Of a DNA stretch of 64,000 nucleotides, positions 45,090 to 53,756 are shown one piece after another; within the stretch, counting starts at the first letter, position 1, and the number at the start of each line of letters is the position of its first letter. The DNA lies in the NCBI GenBank assembly GCA_902766045.1, contig CACXCA010000020.1, positions 1 through 64,000 on the forward strand. The letters run 5' to 3'. The position numbers were made by a program, and so were the translations under genes. The notes beneath the pieces are model-generated. The model saw only the letters and a list, made by a program, of their open reading frames with translations, was not told the origin of the DNA and made no database searches. The stretch comes from an uncultured Bacteroidales bacterium. GTDB taxonomy: Bacteria > Bacteroidota > Bacteroidia > Bacteroidales > Paludibacteraceae.

Positions 45090-46322
45090 ATGAAAACAAG
45101 AATAAAATTAATCATAGCTGCCATCCTATTATCCAACTCTATTTTTGCAGCAACAGTAGAATATAAAGAGATTGATGACAAATACATCGAAAGTGATGTC
45201 GTACGATTGGATGAGAAGAAAGGGTTATCCATCGAAACAAAAGCTGGGGATTTTGCCTTCAAGCCCTACTTGCTTGTTCAAACCACAGCAAACTACAACT
45301 GGTATGATGACGAGGGATTAAATCTGGCAGACCAAGATAAAATAGCGAACATCGGATTCGGCATTCCTAATGCTATCATCGGTTTTTCCGGCAAAGCGTT
45401 TAATATCATCACCTTCAATATCGCTTTAAATGCAGCCAAAAGCGGTTCGAACCTGTTGCAACAGGCATGGTTTGATATTAATATCAAGGATGCGTTACGA
45501 ATCCGTGCAGGAAAATTTAAAGTGCCTTACCTACAAGGATACCAAACGACATTAGGGGAGACACTCTTCCCTACTCTTCCCTTGTCTATGACCACCAATG
45601 CCAACCTGAACATGAGTCTGAATGCCGTCAACCCTACCTTCGGCTTGGGATTCGACCTCGGAGTTCAATTACATGGCATAGTAAAAGATAAATTTCAATA
45701 TCAAGTGGGTGTATTCAACGGAAACAACGGAGGTTTGTCTGCAAACAAGACAATGAGCGATGATCATAAAGGATTACCATCTCTCTTATATGCAGGAAGA
45801 ATAGCTTTCATGCCTTTCGGGGTCATGCCATCTCACCAAGGAATTCCTTCCGATTTAGAGAATAACAAACTACTTTTCGGTCTGTCTGCCAACTATAATG
45901 TAGAAGCTGAAGATGAGAGCTCAAATGATTTCAGATGTGGCGCCGAACTATCATGGCTATACCATCGTTTCTTTTTCTCTGGTGAGTTCTACTTCCTACG
46001 AATGAATTGGACAGAAAGAATGCAGCAACAAACCACCTTCGACCAACTTGGCGGATATGTTCAAGCAGGATACTTTATAACAGATAAGATACAACCTGCT
46101 CTTCGCTACGATTTCTACAACAGAAACGGATTAGACAAAAAAGGGTATCTCAACGCACCTGCTGCATGTTTCAACTACTATTTTGTCAGATGCAACCTGA
46201 AACTGCAACTCATGTATCAATACATGGGTCGATACGGTCACGAGACTCAGTTAGACAGAGACAATGATGACACAGGTCTTGCCACCCATACAGCCATGGC
46301 ATTATTACAATACACATTCTAA
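45090..46322 (+). CDS. Outer-membrane porin (OprP/OprO-like), copy B
   Basis: 411 aa from the ATG at 45090 with a signal peptide (KLIIAAILLSNSIFAA). An earlier ATG (45030) precedes it, but the signal peptide sets the start. Beta-barrel features: FKPYLLVQTTANYNW, IIGFSGKAFNIITFNIALNA, WFDINIKDALRIRAGKFKVP, and the final strand HTAMALLQYTF. It resembles phosphate-selective porin family members. It is the second porin in the operon, 64 bp after the di-haem gene and 30 bp before the haem lipoprotein. Substrate unknown. Confidence 0.85.
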   Translation: MKTRIKLIIAAILLSNSIFAATVEYKEIDDKYIESDVVRLDEKKGLSIETKAGDFAFKPYLLVQTTANYNWYDDEGLNLADQDKIANIGFGIPNAIIGFSGKAFNIITFNIALNAAKSGSNLLQQAWFDINIKDALRIRAGKFKVPYLQGYQTTLGETLFPTLPLSMTTNANLNMSLNAVNPTFGLGFDLGVQLHGIVKDKFQYQVGVFNGNNGGLSANKTMSDDHKGLPSLLYAGRIAFMPFGVMPSHQGIPSDLENNKLLFGLSANYNVEAEDESSNDFRCGAELSWLYHRFFFSGEFYFLRMNWTERMQQQTTFDQLGGYVQAGYFITDKIQPALRYDFYNRNGLDKKGYLNAPAACFNYYFVRCNLKLQLMYQYMGRYGHETQLDRDNDDTGLATHTAMALLQYTF

Positions 46323-46352
46323 AATTCTTCCACATCATAAAATCATAAAACG

Positions 46353-47069
46353 ATGAAAAAAAGAACGCTAAAAAGAATCATCATCATGACGCTATCCGTC
46401 CTCCTCCTTACCAGCTGTGATAGCGGAGATATTTATGAGAACTTCAACTCTGAAGCCGAAGGATTATCATGTACAGCAACGGTATCATTCATCAACACCT
46501 CAACATGGCCTGTTGATTATCAGATTGTCTTAGCAGCATTCAATCAAAATGATTATCCTCTCATCACAAAAGGAATCAGCAAACCTGCTGTCGGCGATAC
46601 CATACAACTATCATTGAACGGAATACCAGAGAACTGTACTGAGATATCTATCGCATTACTGAACAAGAGTAAGCGACTAGTGAATCAGTTTTTCACGCAT
46701 GTCATCACAAACGAAGAACGAGAAAAGAATCTCATACAACTAACGGCTACAGATCTAAATCTTTTAGATTATAGTCGAATACAACAGCAATTCTTTTCCA
46801 ACTGCATCAACTGTCATGGTGCAAGTGAAAAGGCGGCTGCAGGACTCTTCTTAACTGATGGTAAAAGCTATGATGCAATCGTGAACAAGACATCGTCCAA
46901 AGACTCTACGGCAAAAATCGTCTTGCCTGGATTCCCTGAGAAAAGTTTTATCATACGTGTATTGGAAGGCAAAGCCGAGAACCTGCATTACGACCATACA
47001 AACGTAAGTTTCAACAGTGAAACCGAAGATATTGAATTACTAAAAGCTTGGATCAACCAACTAAAATAA
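46353..47069 (+). CDS. Single-haem c-type cytochrome lipoprotein
   Basis: 238 aa with lipobox LLLTSC (Cys22). The N-terminal ~140 residues are a beta-type domain (TATVSFINTSTWPVDYQIVL, QLSLNGIPENCTEISIALL). The C-terminal ~90 residues hold one haem site FSNCINCHGASEKAAAGLFL (C151, C154, H155) in a PSCyt1-like domain ending in ELLKAWINQ. Likely an electron carrier or haem sensor working with the di-haem lipoprotein. No family name beyond that is certain. It lies 12 bp before the Rid/chorismatase-like gene. Confidence 0.85.
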   Translation: MKKRTLKRIIIMTLSVLLLTSCDSGDIYENFNSEAEGLSCTATVSFINTSTWPVDYQIVLAAFNQNDYPLITKGISKPAVGDTIQLSLNGIPENCTEISIALLNKSKRLVNQFFTHVITNEEREKNLIQLTATDLNLLDYSRIQQQFFSNCINCHGASEKAAAGLFLTDGKSYDAIVNKTSSKDSTAKIVLPGFPEKSFIIRVLEGKAENLHYDHTNVSFNSETEDIELLKAWINQLK

Positions 47070-47081
47070 CCCTTCAAAGCA

Positions 47082-48227
47082 ATGAAAGAAAACATAAAAT
47101 TCAATCTGACGAATGTGTCCATCACATCATGTTCATTTCAATCAACGTCTGATGAACATACGACAACAGAGAATCACATGGTACTCTGTTGTAATCCTTT
47201 CATAAACTTTGAAGCTCAACTGGACGCTTTATTCAATGCTTTACAACAACTGACAGATGGACAGTATGGCACCTGTCTGTTCATTCGTTTCTTCTTGAGT
47301 GATGCAAGCAATCAAGTCCAGAAACTACAGAAAAAAATAACAAACCATAATAGCAGTGCAGTAATCTCCATCATACAGCAACCTCCTCTTGACGGATCTA
47401 AAATAGCTGCATGGTGTTACTTTGCCACGAATATGCAACAAGTGAGCAACAAGCAACACACCCTCTTTTCTCACAATGGATATCAGCACCTCTGGAGTGT
47501 GGGGAAAGGAGACAACGGATCTGCTTTTGACCAAACGCATACACTACTGGGCAACGAGGAAAAGAAAGCAAATGAGTTAGAGATGAGTATCAAAGAGAAC
47601 TGCATCCGTACATGGTTCTATGTTCAAAACATAGATGTGAACTACATGGGCATGGTAAAGGCAAGAAAAGAATTCTTTGAACAAATTGGTCTAACCAATA
47701 AAACGCACTTCATCGCCAGTACAGGCATCGAAGGAAAATCAGACTCTCCCTCATCTTTTGTACGTTTGGACAGCTATTATGTCAAAGGATTACAAGACGG
47801 ACAGATTCAGTACCTTCAGGCTTTATCACACCTGAATCCAACCTATGAATATGGTGTCACCTTTGAACGTGCAACAGCCGTACATTATGGTGACAGAAAA
47901 CATATCTTTCTCTCGGGTACAGCCAGCATCAACAATAAAGGAGAGATTCTTTATGAGGGTGACATAGAAAAGCAAACCTATCGAATGTGGGAAAACTGTG
48001 ATGCGTTGTTACACGAAGCGAATGGATCACTTGACAATCTTGTACAAATGCTAATCTACATACGAGACACAGCAGACTATCACATCGTCAAACAGATGTT
48101 TGACAAACGGTTCCCAGACACACCTAAAGTGATTGTCCTTGCGCCTGTCTGTCGTCCAGGTTGGCTGATTGAGATGGAAGGTATAGCCATAATTGATAAT
48201 AAGGAGAAAGCTTATTCAAATTATTAA
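47082..48227 (+). CDS. RidA/FkbO-Hyg5 (chorismatase-like) fold protein
   Basis: 381 aa, soluble. The pattern WFYVQNIDVNYMGMVKARKE, then FFEQIGLTNKTHFIASTGIE, matches FkbO/Hyg5 chorismatases, which contain two RidA-like halves. Near the C-terminus KHIFLSGTASINNKGEILYE, LVQMLIYIRDTADY and CRPGWLIEMEGIAI are the RidA core with its RP...L...E motif. The N-terminal half is less conserved. Chorismatases produce hydroxybenzoates, which can be siderophore or pigment precursors; whether this one acts on chorismate cannot be settled from sequence. Its position inside the iron operon is the striking point. It ends 25 bp before feoB2. Confidence 0.8.
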   Translation: MKENIKFNLTNVSITSCSFQSTSDEHTTTENHMVLCCNPFINFEAQLDALFNALQQLTDGQYGTCLFIRFFLSDASNQVQKLQKKITNHNSSAVISIIQQPPLDGSKIAAWCYFATNMQQVSNKQHTLFSHNGYQHLWSVGKGDNGSAFDQTHTLLGNEEKKANELEMSIKENCIRTWFYVQNIDVNYMGMVKARKEFFEQIGLTNKTHFIASTGIEGKSDSPSSFVRLDSYYVKGLQDGQIQYLQALSHLNPTYEYGVTFERATAVHYGDRKHIFLSGTASINNKGEILYEGDIEKQTYRMWENCDALLHEANGSLDNLVQMLIYIRDTADYHIVKQMFDKRFPDTPKVIVLAPVCRPGWLIEMEGIAIIDNKEKAYSNY

Positions 48228-48252
48228 TGATAATCATAAATATACGATAACA

Positions 48253-50715
48253 ATGGACAATCAAAAAAGGACACTTGCAGATATAGGAGAAGGCGAAGAT
48301 TGTATCATAGTCAAAGTGAATGGTCACGGTGGTTTCCGTCACCGTGTAATGGAGATGGGTTTCGTCAAAGGCGAACGAGTAATGGTATTAAAGAATGCAC
48401 CATTACAGGATCCTATTGAATATAAGATCATGCAGAGTCACGTATCTTTACGAAGAAGTGAAGCTTCGCATATTGAGGTAATCAATGTATCGGAGCAACA
48501 AGATGAAGAGTCAACAGGATTCAACGGAACATTCTCTGAAGAAATACAAAACAGGATAAAAGAAAAGACCAAAACCATCACTGTGGCCTTGGTGGGTAAT
48601 CCTAACTGCGGCAAGACATCCTTTTTTAACCATGCAACGGGTCTGCGTGAACATGTAGGCAACTATAGCGGAGTGACCGTATCGTCCAAAGTAGGCACTT
48701 TCTACCATAATGGTTATACTATCAATCTGGTCGATCTGCCAGGCACCTATTCAATCACTGAATATTCACCTGAGGAATTATATGTCCGTGAATACATCAC
48801 CGAGCAACATCCGGATGTGGTGCTGAACATTGTGGATTCTTCTAATCTTGAACGTAACTTATTCCTTACCACGCAACTCATTGATATGAACGTGCGTATG
48901 GTGATGGCACTCAATATGTACGATGAACTGGAAGGGAAAGGGCTAAAGCTTGATGATGCACAGTTGGAAAAGATGCTTGGTTTTCCGTGTGCACCTACCA
49001 ATTCAAAATCTGGCAAAGGCATAGACCATGTGCTGGATCATATCATCACTGTATATGAAGAGACGGATGAGGTGACCAAACATATCCATATCAACTACGG
49101 AGCAGAGTTGGAACATGCCATCGGAGAAATCAAATCATTGTTAACTGGACATTCCGAGGTGGCTGTGGATTTTCCGTTCCGATATGTAGCACTCAAATTA
49201 CTGGAAGGAGACAAAGCAACATACGAACATTTGGAGAGACATCTACATGATATATCTAAGATCAAAGAAACAACAGAGAGATGTCGAAGCGAGATTGAAC
49301 GAGAATTTGGAGAAGACGCTGTCAGCGTAATCACCAACGCCAAGTATGGTTTTATTCGAGGTGCTTTGGCTGAAACAATCATAAAGACGGAAGACAATGA
49401 CCAAGAGTTAGCCTATGCAATAGACAAGATACTTACCAATAAATGGCTCGGGTTCCCTGTGCTCATTCTTTTCTTATGGATCATGTTTCAGACCACATTC
49501 ACGTTAGGTGCCTATCCACAGGAATGGATTGAGAGCGGGGTGAACTGGTTGAGTGAAACCATGCGAACGTTATTAGGTGAAGGTATTCTGTCTGATTTGA
49601 TCGTAGATGGTATCATCGCTGGTGTAGGAGGTGTCATCGTCTTTTTGCCTAACATCCTGATTCTCTTCTTCTTCATATCCCTACTAGAAGATACAGGTTA
49701 CATGGCTCGTGCTGCCTTCATCATGGATAAGCTGATGCACAAGATGGGACTACATGGCAAATCGTTCATTCCTCTGCTGACAGGTTTCGGATGCGGAGTG
49801 CCAGCTATCATGTCCACCAGAACATTAGAAAATCCAAAGGACCGTATTGTGACCATGATGGCCATTCCATTTATGTCCTGTTCTGCCCGTCTTCCTGTCT
49901 ATCTTCTCTTTGTAGCAGCGTTCTTTGCCAAGAATCAAGGCCTCATACTGCTCAGTATCTATCTGCTGGGTATCATCATGGCTATTATAACAGCTCTTTT
50001 ACTCAAGAAGACTGTATTCAAAGGAGATTCAGAACAGTTTGTAATGGAGCTACCGCCTTATCGTATTCCATCTGCCAGAAACACACTTATCCACATGTGG
50101 GAGAAGGCGGTACAATATTTGAAAAAAATGGGGTCTGTAATCTTAGTTGCCTCCATCATCATCTGGGCTTTGTGTTATTTCCCTACACGGAACAACGAAA
50201 CCGACCGCATAGACGAGCAACTAACACAAATTGATGCTTCCTCTGATTTGACAGAAGATGAAAAAGAGGAACAGCGCACACAGTTGGAGATTGACCGAGC
50301 AGCAGCTCAGAGTGAGAATTCCTATCTTGGCAAAATCGGTAAGTTTATCGAACCCGCCATACATCCGTTAGGCTTCAATTGGAAGATGGGTGTCAGCATA
50401 CTTACAGGAGCCGCAGCAAAGGAGATTGTGGTCTCTTCAATGGGTATTCTCTACCATGCAGACCAAGAAGCAGATGAAGAATCTGAAAAATTGATTACTG
50501 CCTTGAGAAGTCCGCAAGGAAATGATAAACCTATCACACCACTGGTCGCCTATGGATTCATGGCTTTTATACTACTCTATTTTCCTTGTATAGCATCCCT
50601 AACAGCGGTTGCAAAAGAAGCGAATTGGAAATGGATGGTATTCTCCATACTCTATACAACCTCGGTGGCATGGATAGTTTCGTTCCTAATCTATCAAATC
50701 GGTTCTATGTTCTAA
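48253..50715 (+). CDS. feoB: Ferrous iron transporter FeoB with fused FeoA domain, copy 2
   Basis: 820 aa from the ATG at 48253 (a longer frame begins at 48193 but overlaps the previous gene). Same domain order as copy 1: FeoA, GTPase (GNPNCGKTS, DLPGTYS, NMYD), then membrane part with GFGCGVPAIMSTR and MSCSARLPVY. It is identical to copy 1 over long stretches of the GTPase domain and differs mainly in the FeoA linker, the helical insert near residue 340 and the cytoplasmic loop near 640. It is the seventh gene of the operon starting at 40999. No FeoB-associated Cys-rich gene follows. Confidence 0.98.
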   Translation: MDNQKRTLADIGEGEDCIIVKVNGHGGFRHRVMEMGFVKGERVMVLKNAPLQDPIEYKIMQSHVSLRRSEASHIEVINVSEQQDEESTGFNGTFSEEIQNRIKEKTKTITVALVGNPNCGKTSFFNHATGLREHVGNYSGVTVSSKVGTFYHNGYTINLVDLPGTYSITEYSPEELYVREYITEQHPDVVLNIVDSSNLERNLFLTTQLIDMNVRMVMALNMYDELEGKGLKLDDAQLEKMLGFPCAPTNSKSGKGIDHVLDHIITVYEETDEVTKHIHINYGAELEHAIGEIKSLLTGHSEVAVDFPFRYVALKLLEGDKATYEHLERHLHDISKIKETTERCRSEIEREFGEDAVSVITNAKYGFIRGALAETIIKTEDNDQELAYAIDKILTNKWLGFPVLILFLWIMFQTTFTLGAYPQEWIESGVNWLSETMRTLLGEGILSDLIVDGIIAGVGGVIVFLPNILILFFFISLLEDTGYMARAAFIMDKLMHKMGLHGKSFIPLLTGFGCGVPAIMSTRTLENPKDRIVTMMAIPFMSCSARLPVYLLFVAAFFAKNQGLILLSIYLLGIIMAIITALLLKKTVFKGDSEQFVMELPPYRIPSARNTLIHMWEKAVQYLKKMGSVILVASIIIWALCYFPTRNNETDRIDEQLTQIDASSDLTEDEKEEQRTQLEIDRAAAQSENSYLGKIGKFIEPAIHPLGFNWKMGVSILTGAAAKEIVVSSMGILYHADQEADEESEKLITALRSPQGNDKPITPLVAYGFMAFILLYFPCIASLTAVAKEANWKWMVFSILYTTSVAWIVSFLIYQIGSMF

Positions 50716-50735
50716 CCCTAAAAAATCAATCAGCA

Positions 50736-51404
50736 ATGTTTACAGCACAAAACAAACTAATCGAATTATTGGAATATAATCCTCAACTGATTCTGATGTT
50801 ACCCCGATTCGGTATGAAATTAGGATTTGGAGAGAAGAAAGTAGAACAGCTCTGTCAGGAGAACAACATTCCCATTTCATTATTCCTACTGATATGCAAT
50901 GCCTATACATTCGATGATTATACACCTTCGGAGAGTGAAATAAAGGAAATCGATGGCAATGTGTTGATCAACTACTTAATTGCTTCGCATGATTACTATT
51001 TGAATCACCGACTGAAACACATCGGGAAACACATTAACAAAATCGCGCAGGAAGCCGGAGATATAGGAACCATTCTTTTGAAATTCTTTCATGAGTATGA
51101 AAAAGATGTGGCATACCATTTCAAAAACGAAGAGGAAAATCTTTTCCCAAGCATTCGGAAAAACCTTGCAGCCACCTCCTCTGGAATTAACAAAATCGAC
51201 TTCTCGCATACACATGAAAATATTGGAGACAAGCTAACTGATCTCACCAATATCATCATAAAATATCTGCCATCAGAAGTCATGTCTAACGAACGCATTG
51301 GAGTATGGTTTGATATCATACAGCTGACGAAAGATCTTGAAAAGCATACAGATATTGAAGAAAAAATTTTAATACCCTATGCAACATTAATGGAAGGAGA
51401 TTAA
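50736..51404 (+). CDS. Hemerythrin-domain protein, copy 2
   Basis: 222 aa from the ATG at 50736; the longer open frame would overlap feoB2 by 130 bases. It has the same build as copy 1: LLEYNPQLILMLPRFGMKLG at the start, then YYLNHRLKHIGKHINK, VAYHFKNEEE, FSHTHENIGDKL and LEKHTDIEEKILIPY carrying the candidate di-iron ligands. It lies 20 bp after feoB2 and 2 bp before the regulator. Probable role: iron, O2 or NO responsive partner of the regulator or the transporter. Confidence 0.9.
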   Translation: MFTAQNKLIELLEYNPQLILMLPRFGMKLGFGEKKVEQLCQENNIPISLFLLICNAYTFDDYTPSESEIKEIDGNVLINYLIASHDYYLNHRLKHIGKHINKIAQEAGDIGTILLKFFHEYEKDVAYHFKNEEENLFPSIRKNLAATSSGINKIDFSHTHENIGDKLTDLTNIIIKYLPSEVMSNERIGVWFDIIQLTKDLEKHTDIEEKILIPYATLMEGD

Positions 51405-51406
51405 AA

Positions 51407-52009
51407 ATGAAAAAAACGAACATAGGCATCATTGAGCCATCGATGATACTAACGGAAGGTATAAAAAAAATCATCGATGGAAGTCCTGATTTTAAACTAG
51501 TGAAATCATTTCATGGCAACTTAAATTATTCCAACTTCGTATTAACAGGCATTGACATCCTACTAATAGATCCTCGTTCAATCACAGAGACTCAACTGTC
51601 TAAATTCATACATGATTGTAAGAACGGGAACGATGATTTAATCATCCTAACATTACAGACCAGCTACCTTCCCTCTCAAATAATAAAACTCACCGATGGG
51701 GTCATTGAAATGGATGACGAGCCTTCCACGCTATTCTCAAAGCTACGGAACGTCAGCAAAAGCAAAAACACCAACAATGAAAGTTGTGAACTATCATCTA
51801 GAGAGAAGAACGTTCTTATACTGGTGGCCAAAGGAAAAACCAACAAAGAAATCGCTAATCAATTAAACATCTCCATACATACCGTTATTGCACACCGAAA
51901 AAACATCACCACAAAAACCAACATCAAATCCATCTCCGGATTAACCATTTATGCACTATTAAACAATCTAATCAGTCAAGATGAAGTTATTTTAACGGAT
52001 AGTAAGTAA
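51407..52009 (+). CDS. LuxR-type response-regulator-like protein, copy 2
   Basis: 200 aa. The receiver-like half keeps an Asp at position 55 (DILLIDPRS), unlike copy 1, but the acidic pair reads IIEPS (Glu10-Pro) and the Lys site reads VIEMDDE, so canonical phosphotransfer is doubtful. The C-terminal HTH (LSSREKNVLILVAKGKTNKE, LNISIHTVIAHRKNI) is intact and close to copy 1. No histidine kinase gene is nearby. It is the last gene of the operon and converges on the GH9 gene with a 17-bp gap. Confidence 0.88.
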   Translation: MKKTNIGIIEPSMILTEGIKKIIDGSPDFKLVKSFHGNLNYSNFVLTGIDILLIDPRSITETQLSKFIHDCKNGNDDLIILTLQTSYLPSQIIKLTDGVIEMDDEPSTLFSKLRNVSKSKNTNNESCELSSREKNVLILVAKGKTNKEIANQLNISIHTVIAHRKNITTKTNIKSISGLTIYALLNNLISQDEVILTDSK

Positions 52010-52026
52010 CAATATAAAATCATAAT

Positions 52027-53724
52027 TTATTTCTTACCCGCATTCTCCATCATAGCTACCAAGAAGACCAATGGTGCATTCCAGTTGATGGCTATCTCAT
52101 TCGTAGAATAGCTACAATCATCATCCAGATAACAACGAGCAGGCGATAAAGATGGATAATTCAGCTGACCGCAATCAGACACCTGATTCGGATTGGCGCC
52201 TCCACACAGATACCCAGGAATAGGCTCTACGATATTATCACTAAAAGAACGACGGTCATGTATATGTTTAGGATACTTTGAACCGAAGCAGGTAACAAAG
52301 CAATAATCAGTAGGATTACAACCCAACAGATAGTCAAAGTTACCCATCATGGCATGAAGATAATCATCACTCTTATAAAAATGATAGGCCAATCCTAACA
52401 CCACCCCATTGATGGCAATGTCACCATTACTACCCCACTCGAATTTCTTCAGTGCCAACCGTCCGGGAGAGAACTTAAACTGGTTATAGATACTTTGTGC
52501 TAAGCTTTTAAACTTTTGATCAATCAGTTTTTTATCCACAAACGAAGGCAATTCATCTAAATGCAGTCTCATGGAGAACAACCCTAAGGTATTCACCTTT
52601 CGCCAAGTCGGAGAATCAAATTTCTGAATGAAATCTAATTTCTTATAATAACTTTGTTCGCCAGTCGCTATAAGCAATTCAGAAGCAGCCCAAAAGAACT
52701 CATCCGACAAATCATCATCCGAATAAGAACCTGTACGAACATCTTCCGGATTATAATATAAGACAGAAGGATGTTTTTCTGCCCATTGCCAGGCATACTT
52801 AGCCGCAGCCAATGTCTTTTCACAGTATGCAGGATCTATTTCCTTAAACACACGAGAGTACATAGCCATCACAGCCGCAAAGTCAAGGGCAGCAGCTGTG
52901 GATTTATACACCACATAACGATCAGCCGTATCATCCGAAGGCTGAACAAATCCAGAGAATTTCAAGGTCGTCAGTTTATGATACACACCACCATCGTATG
53001 GATCTTGCATTGTCAACAACCAATCGGCCTCCCACTTAAGTTCATGATATAAATCGGGGAACACACCATCGCTCTCTGGTATATTCAATCCAAGCTTTTT
53101 GTAATATTCTGGGAATAACTCATACGACATCATCATTAAATGCATTGAAATGCCGGCATTGACAACATATTTATTATAATCACCCGCATCATACCATCCT
53201 TTCGGAGATCTGATGACAGACTCTACATGACGATTCTCTGAAGCTGCTGATTTATGTATGTAAACAAGCGTATCTGGATGACCTATCTTTCTGGAATAAT
53301 TAATGCCTCTGAACAATGAATAAGGTGCTTCCATCGCTATAGAAGAACGCCAGAAATAGAAAGCTCTAATAACACCTTGTGACAACTCCCGATAGACATC
53401 CTCCTTTTGAATAAGAAAAGGATAAGACATCTCTGTGCCAACCTGAATATAAAAAGAACCCTCCTTATCAAAAGAAGAGAAATCGATTTTCTGGATTACC
53501 TCCCTCGACAAGGTCCAATACTTTCCTTGTTCTATCTCTCCACGATACACAACAGCATTGGTCTTAGCATCTTTTATTTCATACGAAGTAGCATCCATGT
53601 TTGCCGCCACTGCCACCTTAGACAAGGCCGAGGAATAACCGATTTGATTAACCCTCACAAATTTCTGTGCGCATAGACATGTCACACAAAAACACATAAT
53701 CAATACATATAACACTCTTTTCAT
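52027..53724 (-). CDS. Glycoside hydrolase family 9 enzyme (endoglucanase type)
   Basis: 565 aa with a signal peptide (CVTCLCAQ). An N-terminal Ig-like domain (24-~110: VRVNQIGYSSALSKVAV) is followed by the GH9 alpha-barrel. The catalytic aspartates are in KGWYDAGDYNKYVV (~178-181), and the proton-donor Glu is in STNEIAINWNAPL (~542). The HDRRS segment and GCNPTDYCFVTCFG near the C-terminus also fit GH9. It would cut beta-1,4-glucan or a related glucan. No T9SS tail is present. It lies 32 bp after the TPR-like gene. It is not part of a polysaccharide utilisation cluster. Confidence 0.95.
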   Translation of the reverse strand: MKRVLYVLIMCFCVTCLCAQKFVRVNQIGYSSALSKVAVAANMDATSYEIKDAKTNAVVYRGEIEQGKYWTLSREVIQKIDFSSFDKEGSFYIQVGTEMSYPFLIQKEDVYRELSQGVIRAFYFWRSSIAMEAPYSLFRGINYSRKIGHPDTLVYIHKSAASENRHVESVIRSPKGWYDAGDYNKYVVNAGISMHLMMMSYELFPEYYKKLGLNIPESDGVFPDLYHELKWEADWLLTMQDPYDGGVYHKLTTLKFSGFVQPSDDTADRYVVYKSTAAALDFAAVMAMYSRVFKEIDPAYCEKTLAAAKYAWQWAEKHPSVLYYNPEDVRTGSYSDDDLSDEFFWAASELLIATGEQSYYKKLDFIQKFDSPTWRKVNTLGLFSMRLHLDELPSFVDKKLIDQKFKSLAQSIYNQFKFSPGRLALKKFEWGSNGDIAINGVVLGLAYHFYKSDDYLHAMMGNFDYLLGCNPTDYCFVTCFGSKYPKHIHDRRSFSDNIVEPIPGYLCGGANPNQVSDCGQLNYPSLSPARCYLDDDCSYSTNEIAINWNAPLVFLVAMMENAGKK

Positions 53725-53756
53725 AACACAAAAACATTTATACCAATATACTCTAC

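Noticed and set aside
35698-50715. Duplicate feoB regions as an assembly artefact
   Set aside because: The copies differ at many sites, lie in opposite orientation, and are followed by clearly diverged hemerythrin and regulator genes.
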